Origin: Gnetum montanum
Taxonomy: Eukaryota; Streptophyta; Gnetopsida; Gnetales; Gnetaceae
Reading direction: 5' to 3'
Assembly (NCBI GenBank): GCA_015680685.1
Contig: MNCI01020276.1
Coordinates: forward strand, 383,085 to 422,211
Length of the DNA: 39,127 bases
In this document: in pieces, positions 32,491 to 39,127 of the stretch
Numbering within the stretch: the first letter of the stretch is position 1
Layout: each line of letters starts with the position of its first letter
The notes under the pieces: generated by a model
What the model saw: the letters and a program-made list of their open reading frames with translations, nothing else
What the model was told of the DNA's origin: nothing
Databases searched by the model: none
Made by a program: the position numbers and the translations under genes

Positions 32491-34320
32491 TTCCAAGGTC
32501 TTTTACTTTGTCTTATCCCCTCATAGGGAAGTCTCAATGTGGAAACAAAGGGATAACCCTAAAACTGATAAATAAGCCTTGAAAATAATAAGTTGTGATC
32601 TTGGCAAATATCTAGCAGCGCCAACAACCCCATGAATGCACATGTAGGCCCAAAACTAATCAAAATTTGTCAATTTTCAATCCCTTGGAATCTTCCATGC
32701 TGGCTTACCCCCTGCTGGGGGGCTTAGCATGGAAACAAGGGGGTAACCTCAAAAAATAATTAAAAATTCTTAAAATTAATAAGTTTTGACCTTAAGAAAT
32801 GCCCAGCAGCATCGAAAACCCTAAGAATGCACATGCCTACCCAGAACTAATCAAAATTTATCAATTTTCAAACCCTTGGAGGTGGACTCAGCATTGAAAC
32901 AAGAAAGTAACCCTAAAAAACTAAATAAAAAGCATTAAAATTAACAAGTTTCAATCTTGTGCAATGTCTAGTAGCACCAGCAACTCTGGGAATGCACATG
33001 CATGACCAAAACTAATCAAAATTTGTTAAAAACTTAGCACCTTGGAATCTTCCATGCTGGCTTATCCCTTGGAGGTGGGGCTTAGCATGGAAACAAGGGG
33101 GTAACCCTAAAACCTAATTAAAAATCCTTAAAGTTAACAAGTTTCAATCTTAGGTAATCCCAATAGCACCAACAACCCTAAGAATGCTATGTATGCTCAA
33201 AATTGATCAAAATTTGTTAATTTCCAACCCCTTGGAATCTTTGACACTAGCATACCCTCTTTGGGAGGGGCTGGGCTTAGCATGAAAATAAGGGGGTAAC
33301 TTAAAAAATCTATAAAATAACCTTAAAACTAATAATTTTTTATCTTAGGAAATGTCCAGCAGCATCGGCAACCCTAGGAATGCACATGCATGTATAAAAT
33401 TGATCAAAATTTATCAATTTTCAACCCCTTGGGATCTTCCATGTTGGCTTACCTCCCTGTAGGGGGGCTCAGTGTGGAAACAAGGGGATAACCTTAAAAC
33501 CTAATTAAAATTTGTCAATTTTCAACCTCTTGTGATCTTCCCTACTAACTTACCCCCTGTAAGGGGGCTTAGCATGGAAATAATGGGGTGACCCTAAAAC
33601 CTAATTAAAAAGCCTTAAAATTGAGAAGTTTTGATCTTGTGTAATGTCCAATAGCACTGGCAACCTTGGGAATGCACATGTATGTCCAAAAACGATCAAA
33701 ATTTATGAAATTTAAACTTCTTGGAATCTTCCACACTAGTGTATCCCTTGGAGAGGGGGCTTAGTGTAGAAATAAGGGTGCAACCTTAAAAATATATAAA
33801 ATAACCTTAAAATCAAGAGGTTTTGGTCTTGGGCAATATCTAGTAGCATCGACAAACCTAGGAAACAATGGCTTACCTCCTATAAGGGTGTCTTAGCTTG
33901 AAAACAATGGGGTAACCTAAAAAACTAATTAAAAAGCCTTAAAATGGACAAGTTGCAATCTTGGATAATGCCTAGCAGCACTGACAACTTAAGGAATGCA
34001 CATGCATGCCTAAAACTGATCAAAATTTGTCAATATTCAACCCCTTGGAATCTTCCACATTGAATTACCCCCTCCAAAGGGGGCTCAACATGGAAACAAG
34101 ATGGTAACCCTAAAAATCTATAAGATAACCTTAAAATTAAGATGTTTTGATCTTTGGCAATGTCTAGCAGCATTAGCAACCCTAGGACTATAGATGCATG
34201 CCTAGAACTAACCAAAATTCATTAAAATTTAGCCCCTTGGAACCTTCTACATTGGCTTACTACCCCCCGTCCCCCTTGTAGGGGGCACTTAGCATAAAAA
34301 CAAGGGGATATTTGCATAGA
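32490..34320. repeat. Tandem array of ~188-bp units with hairpin core
   Basis: About eleven units. The block CTTGGAATCTTCCATGCTGG starts near 32685, 33042, 33230, 33425, 33530, 33718, 34043 and 34232, with shortened units near 32505, 32873 and 33868. Spacing is mostly 167-195 bp. The core is an inverted repeat: CCATGCT, then CCCCC, a short loop, GGGGG, then AGCATGG (best unit 32696-32733). The second half of each unit carries GTTTTGATCTTAGGAAATG-type and GGAATGCACATGCATG words. It lies immediately before the reverse transcriptase frame of element D. Confidence 0.8.
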
Positions 34321-34954
34321 AGCTTCAAAAATCTTGTTTTTTAAACCCAAATAGCCCAGAAACAACTTTGACTGATGCCCAAACCCATCTAATAGCCATG
34401 CAGCCATGAACCATGACATGCTAAGGCCTAAAATTGGCAAAGCCCAACCTCTTTTGACCTATATTAGCCAATTTTGACCATACGTAGCATGCTTTACTTG
34501 ATGTTTCAACTTATTTTTGGACTTATGTTGCATTGTTGATCTTAATAATCTTCTTGTAGCCTTTACATAGCCTTATACTTTCATTATCTATTTTATTTGC
34601 CTTTTTTTAGCCTTTTATTGATATCAAATAGTGGGGTTTGACCTTCCCTAACCACTGTTTGGCACCATGGCATTATTGCCTACCAAAGCATAAAGTTGGT
34701 AAAACCATGCCCCTTGTTGACCGATTGCAGCCTTATTCCTTGTGTTTTCCTTTCTTTAACCTTTACTTAACCTTTATTGCACTTTTTTTGCTTGCTTTTA
34801 CCTTATTTATAACCTTGGATGACCTTGTTTTCACTAGAATAGAATGTGTTTGCATGATTTTATAGCATTTTAGCATTGTTTATTAATTTTTACCTAGGTG
34901 CCACTTAATATGCTTTTGGTTGACATGCAGAATCAAAGTATGAGTACCTAGAAG
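34320..34954 (+). other. T-rich leader before element D pol
   Basis: No domain recognised. It has repeated AGCCTTT(T/A) words (34555-34800) and ends with a TGACATGCAG stretch (34920-34930) that could serve as a splice acceptor; Ogre/Tat elements are known to splice between protease and pol, but this is speculative here. Confidence 0.3.
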
Positions 34955-36700
34955 ATGATCAATCTACCTTTGATCCTAACTGGACCTCACGATGATGTAG
35001 AATGGTATATTGACCCTAATTGCCTAGATATTGAGCTTGAAAGTATTATTGATCACATAGCCTCAATAGAGAAACCGATAAAGTGGCATAAAAACCTGGT
35101 CAAAACCCTTGACTTAGAGGCAGGTGACATAATTGAAGACTCTCTACTTGAGATTCCTGTCACAACACATAGTGGTGAGGAGAAAGCCCTTAAACTAAGT
35201 TTGTCACTAAAACCTCAATAGGCTCAAGACATCACTGAGGTCCTACAAGGCAACATTAAGGCCTTTGCCTGGTCATATGAAGATATGTCTGGCCTAAACC
35301 CATGCTTAGTACAACATAATATTATATTGGATCCTAGAATTAGACTAATCAAGCAAAAATTATGTAAGATAAGACTTGATTTGGCCTTGATAGTTCATGA
35401 TGAGATCTTGAAGCTCTAGTGAGCTAGTTTCATTATGGATGTTGACTACACAAAATGGGTTTCCAACATTGTGGTAGTCCCTAAGAAAAATGGAAGTATC
35501 ATATTTACATCAATTTATAAGACCTAAATAAAGAAACTATCAAGGATGACTTCCCATTTCCTAGAATTGATCAACTTATTGATACCACAGTTGGGCATGC
35601 CTTATTGTCCTTTATGGATGGGTTCTTAGGATACAACCAAATTAGGATCAACTAAGTGCATCAACTTAGCATGACCTTCATGACCCCTTGGAGGACCTTT
35701 TGTTATACTGTGATTCCCTTTGGTCTTAAGAATATAGGAGCAACCTATCAATGAGCCATGACTTATATCTTTAGTGATTACATGCTAGGTTTGCTTAACG
35801 ATTACATGGATGACATTTCTATTAAGTCTAAAGAGGCTAGTGACCATGCTAATGAAATAGATCTTATACTTAAATGGTACCTCAAATATGAGCTTAGGCT
35901 TAATCCTAAGAAGTGTGTCTTTGGTATTAAGACTGGAAAGATGCTTGGCTTTGTGGTATCTAAAGCAAGAATATGTGTTGATCCTCATAATGTTAAGACC
36001 ATATCCAAATTAGCAGTGCCTGCCAACCTTAAGGAGCTTCGGGGATTGGAAGGTAGACTGTAATTTATTCATAGGTTTATATGAGCCTTATGGATAAATT
36101 ACAACCCATTCAACACTTACTTAAGAAAGGGGTTCATTATGAGTGGATAGCTCAATGCCAAGAGGCCTTTGAAAACCTTAAGCAAGAGTTGATACAACTA
36201 CTGATAGTCTATCCACCGCAAGAGGGTAGACCTTTTTACATCTACCTAGTCATCTTTGACATGTTCATCACCTCTATACTTTGTCAGAATGTGATGATGG
36301 AGCAAAAATGCTAGTTTACTATCTTAGCCATGAATTAGTTGCCCATAAAACCCAATACACTGAAGTGAAGAAATATTGTCTAGCATTGGTCTTCTCATTC
36401 AAGAAGTGGAGACACTACCTCTTCAGAAGCTAAGTTAATATCATTTGCAAAGATAACATGCTCAGAGCCATAATGAACAATATCTATGAGAGTAGCTGCA
36501 TAGCCCCATGGAGAGCCATAACCATGGAGTTTGACCTTCATTACATCTCTCAATCCTCAACGAAAGATTAAGAGATAGCCATACAACTTATAGTTTTACG
36601 TGTTGATGACCAGGCAGCCATAGATCTTGAGTTTCCTGATGAGCATGTTATGAGGGTTATGAGGTGGTAATACACTTTGATAGAGCTTCAATTACCCATG
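34955..36700 (+). pseudogene. Reverse transcriptase and first RNase H of element D (Tat type)
   Basis: Copies RNA to DNA and removes the RNA strand. It opens with an 88-codon stretch (34955-35221), then FAWSYEDMSGLNP (about 35260), the AWSYEDMPG style found upstream of reverse transcriptase in Tat elements. The palm follows: WVSNIVVVPKKNGS (about 35455-35500), DDFPFPRIDQL-type remnant (35550), FMDG (35610), GPFVILWFPLVLRI-type remnant in a shifted frame, then a 101-codon open stretch (35758-36063) with the catalytic YMDDI at 35803-35817, LRLNPKKCVFGI and GKMLGFVVS. First RNase H: LMDKLQPIQHLLKKG (36085), EAFENLKQEL, then YCLALVFSFKKWRHYLF (about 36373-36423) and the EFDLHYISQSS segment (36530). 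Stops and at least two frameshifts are present; many stops are one C-to-T or G-to-A step from the family residue. Confidence 0.85.
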
Positions 36701-37070
36701 GGACCAATGCTTCTACCATTATAATATTCCCATCTAGTCAAATCCAATCCTTCACCTATAATTTTGAGTTCCCATGTACCAACAACATAGCAAAGTATGA
36801 GGGTTTGATCAAGGAAGTGATGGTAACTCATGATCAATGAATTAGACACTTAGCAATTAAAGGTGGTTTCTAACTTATGGTTAACCAAGTAACAAAAGTC
36901 TATGCATGTAAAGCCAAAAACTTACAATCATACTATGACCTAGGAAAACAATTGTTACAATAGTTTGTAGATGTTGATATCTAGCACATAACTCGAAATG
37001 AGAATGCCATAGCTGATGCATTTGCAACATTATCTTTCAGTGTGACATCATATGTGTTTAATAAGTTTCC
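36700..37070 (+). pseudogene. Second (archaeal-type) RNase H of element D
   Basis: A second RNase H after the first is a mark of the Tat lineage. Seen here: FEFPCTNNIAKYEGLIKEVM (about 36766-36822), where the family has N-x-A-E-Y-E-A-L; then LAIKGGF, where the usual Gly-Asp-Ser is lost; VNQVTKVYACKAKNLQSYY; and HITRNENAIADAFATL (36988-37034), matching the H-x-x-R-x-x-N-x-x-A-D-A-L end of the domain. Several stops. It would be inactive. Confidence 0.7.
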
Positions 37071-37249
37071 CATATTAACCAAGGATTGTGCTATTTCCAT
37101 CACATAGAAAATTGAAGATACCTTTGTAGTCGTCATCCATACTACTCTTGGTAGGGAGTGGTATGATGATACGAAGTTTCACCTTATGCATGATGAGTCT
37201 TTGTAAGGCCTGAGTACTACTAAAAAGGATGTTGTACGAAAAAGATTGA

Positions 37250-37745
37250 AGCAGTATGTCATCATAGGTGATAACACATTATATCGATGATCCTATGATG
37301 ATGTATTACTAAAGTGCTTAGGTAAAACCAAAGCTAGAATAGTGCTAGAGAAGGTTCATGAGGGTGTTTGTGGGGGATATATAGGACCAAGAGCTATGGC
37401 CACTAAGATTAGGTAGTTAGGTTACTCAATGATGAGAAGAATAAGGAGTTGCAAACAGTGATCCTAGACTTAGTGGAGGAGTAACATATGCAAGTGCTTA
37501 CTCACATGGAACACTATTAAGAGAGATAGAAATGACAATACCACCATAACTTCATCAAGTGTAAGATCAAGGAAGGTGACTTGATCCTTAAAGCCATGCA
37601 TGATCATGTAAATAAATTCTTAGCCAATTTGGAAGGGCCCTTCTTGGTCATCAAATCGTATGGTAATGGGGCATTCAGAATAGCCAACATGGATAGGAAT
37701 GAGCTGGCCAATCTAGTTAATCATTCTTATCTCAAGTCATGTTAG
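37250..37745 (+). pseudogene. Integrase of element D with the catalytic core deleted
   Basis: The zinc-binding part is clear: NTLYR with a stop for the second Arg, then LLKCLG and EKVHEGVCGGYIGPRAMATK (about 37345-37410). After LGYSMMRR (about 37420-37440) only some 40 bases follow before the C-terminal part: a VEE-x-HMQVLTHMEHY stretch (about 37475-37520), YHHNFIKCKIKEGDLILKAM (about 37540-37600) and NLEGPFLVIKSYGNGAFRIA (about 37628-37688), ending HSYLKSC at 37742. The roughly 250-300 residue DDE catalytic core is missing, so the protein could not integrate DNA. Confidence 0.8.
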
Positions 37746-37787
37746 ATGTAGCCGATGGTCGTCAACAAGAGATCCTACTCTAAAGTA

Positions 37788-37985
37788 GTCTACCAAGGCC
37801 TTAAACCAACAACACAACCTACCGGGGCCTAAAACTAGTAATACCATGGCTTGCCAAGGCCTTAAATCGGCATCATAGTTCACTAAGACTCTAAATTAGC
37901 ATCGTGGTATGCTATGATCTTAAATTAGTACCATGGCCTACTAAGGCCTCAAACTAGTACCACAGTCCACCATGACATTAAACTA
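37788..37985 (+). repeat. ~29-bp tandem repeats in the 3' region of element D
   Basis: Seven copies with nearly constant spacing of 29 bp; starts at about 37791, 37820, 37852, 37881, 37910, 37939 and 37968. The unit resembles TACTAAGGCCTTAAACTAG plus ten variable bases. The same unit type occurs in element C on the minus strand (18000-17875). Confidence 0.8.
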
Positions 37986-38350
37986 GAAACATTGGTAACT
38001 TGGGTAGCTTGCTTTTATTCTCTATGTGGCCTATATATGCATTGTAATGTTGTAGCATGCCTTTTTTTTGGTTTTCTTGTCCTCTTGGAATTGTGTTTGT
38101 AGGATGAAGCCTAAAGCCATTACAAGGGTGTAACTCATTACAATAGCAGATCACCACATGACCTTGATACATAAGATTTGGTGAGTTTGTCTTGCTAAGT
38201 CAAGAGTACTTGTACCATCATCCTCCCTCTATCACTACTCCTTGAGCCAAGTCCCATGGCCTGATTATAGCCTTCCATACCTTAAGCAACAATGTTAACT
38301 TATGTTTTCCACTCATGCACCATAGTCATATAATATATGTTTAGAATGCT
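37986..38350. other. 3' region of element D, no gene
   Basis: T-rich tract at 38060-38095. No coding frame. It probably belongs to the untranslated region. Confidence 0.35.
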
Positions 38351-38352
38351 CA

Positions 38353-38490
38353 ATCCTCAAGTCCACTTGAATGTAACACAACTCATTCAGTGGGAAAACC
38401 ACTAAGTCCATTAAGTGTAACATACCTCATTTGATGGGGTAACCCTCAAGTTTGTTGAGTGTAACACAACTCACTTAACAGGGAAAACTA
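38353..38490 (+). repeat. ~44-bp tandem repeats
   Basis: Three copies of a unit with AGTCCA(C/T)T(G/A)AGTGTAACA, then ACTCATTCAGTGGGAAAACC. The ACTCA or CTCAT word falls at 38382, 38426 and 38470, exactly 44 bp apart. Confidence 0.8.
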
Positions 38491-39127
38491 TGTCAAACTA
38501 GCCTTGGTAATGAAACCCAATGAAGGTTTCATCCCATGCAAAAAAAGGGAAAAAAGGAGAAAGAAATAAGAAAAGCAAATTGCCAAGGAGCCAAGTGGCT
38601 AAAGAAGCCTCAAATCTCAATGGCCAAAGAAATCTTGGAGTAAAGTGGTTGGTTACTCAAATGCATTTGTTGAGTGATCAACACTTTAAAATATGTTAGC
38701 ATCACACTACAGCCATGGTGGCAACATGTGGAATGCATCATTAGCTTCCATGATCATCTCCCTAATTACCATTACCACTCCTTCATCATAGCTGAATCCC
38801 ATCATCACAAGCACTCTTCGACATGATTTGACACAACTAGATCAAGTGCAAAGAGGGAATGTATATGGTGGACCTACAATGATGTTTTGTATTCTTTGTT
38901 GGTGCCTCTTGGGTCAATCCTCCAAACACCAAAAAAGAAGGACCAATGAAACACCACCAAATTTGCATGTTGAAACCTTTGTAATCCCATCCCATAAAAC
39001 CTGAGGTAGTATTTTATTGTAAATTTGAGGGTTGTAAGTCATAAAGGGGAAATCTCACATGTTTCATACTTTTGGGGCTGAAAAATGCTTTATTAGTGAT
39101 CAAAGCCTCATTCCCCAAGTGAAAAAA
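38490..39127. other. Right end of the window, no gene
   Basis: Holds a G/A-rich patch (38540-38580) and AATGCTTTATTAGTG (39085), similar to AATGCTTTATTAATATGG at 14549. It could be part of a 3' LTR of element D, but neither end is visible. Confidence 0.3.

Larger units (their letters stand above)
30190..39127 (+). mobile_element. Element D: Tat-type Ty3/gypsy remnant with pol but no gag
   Basis: Plus strand. A ~188-bp tandem array, then reverse transcriptase, RNase H, a second RNase H, the integrase zinc-binding part fused to the integrase C-terminus, then ~29-bp and ~44-bp repeats. No gag or protease precedes the reverse transcriptase in the window. The limits are uncertain: no LTR pair or primer site could be placed, and the right end may lie outside. 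Confidence 0.6.

Noticed and set aside
37788-37985. Regular short repeats with spacers as a CRISPR array
   Set aside because: The units are directly adjacent and diverged, with no distinct unique spacers, in a plant retroelement; this is a minisatellite.
1-39127. A previously unknown defence or metabolic gene cluster
   Set aside because: All recognisable coding matter is retrotransposon-derived and broken; no set of intact neighbouring genes exists in the window.

Overview
This window is plant nuclear DNA built almost entirely of old, nested and broken retrotransposons. The evidence is a tRNA-Asp-type primer binding site, Tat-type Ty3/gypsy pol with two RNase H domains, a Ty1/copia reverse transcriptase, TATA-bearing LTRs, long AT-rich filler and heavy C-to-T style decay. 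A large-genome seed plant, possibly a gymnosperm, is the best guess, but nothing here fixes the species. I saw no intact host gene, rRNA, tRNA or CRISPR.

Layout. (A) 1-5501, minus strand: the 5' part of a Ty3/gypsy element with a 5' LTR (4510-5501), primer binding site (4491-4508) and a gag-protease frame (4388 down to about 1330). It runs off the left edge. (B) 5502-14503, plus strand: a diverged copy of the same family, starting abruptly inside gag at the exact edge of A's LTR. It holds gag-protease, a long noncoding stretch with a poly(A) run and an ambiguous base, a second long coiled-coil reading frame (10561-13405) and a 3' LTR (13646-14503). A and B share the same protease-to-noncoding junction, so the lack of reverse transcriptase and integrase looks like a property of the family, which would be non-autonomous. 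(C) about 14950-22000, minus strand: a Tat-like gag-protease remnant (21617 down to about 18255) followed by short 3' repeats and a ~189-bp tandem array with a palindromic core. (Middle) 22010-27300: AT-rich DNA with small tandem repeats and a decayed reading frame whose gaps look like introns (25300-27130). (E) 27697-30185, plus strand: a truncated Ty1/copia element holding only reverse transcriptase and RNase H. (D) about 30190-39127, plus strand: a ~188-bp hairpin-core array (32490-34320), then Tat-type pol (34955-37745) without gag and without the integrase catalytic core, then the same kind of ~29-bp 3' repeats seen in C.

The most interesting points are: palindrome arrays just upstream of the TATA box in the LTRs of A and B, at the same place but with unrelated sequence; the gag-protease plus coiled-coil non-autonomous family; and C and D, a gag-only and a pol-only element that appear to share a 3' repeat, raising the possibility of complementary halves. 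All coding regions are broken, so no function in the present genome should be assumed. All similarities were judged by eye; no search or alignment was run.
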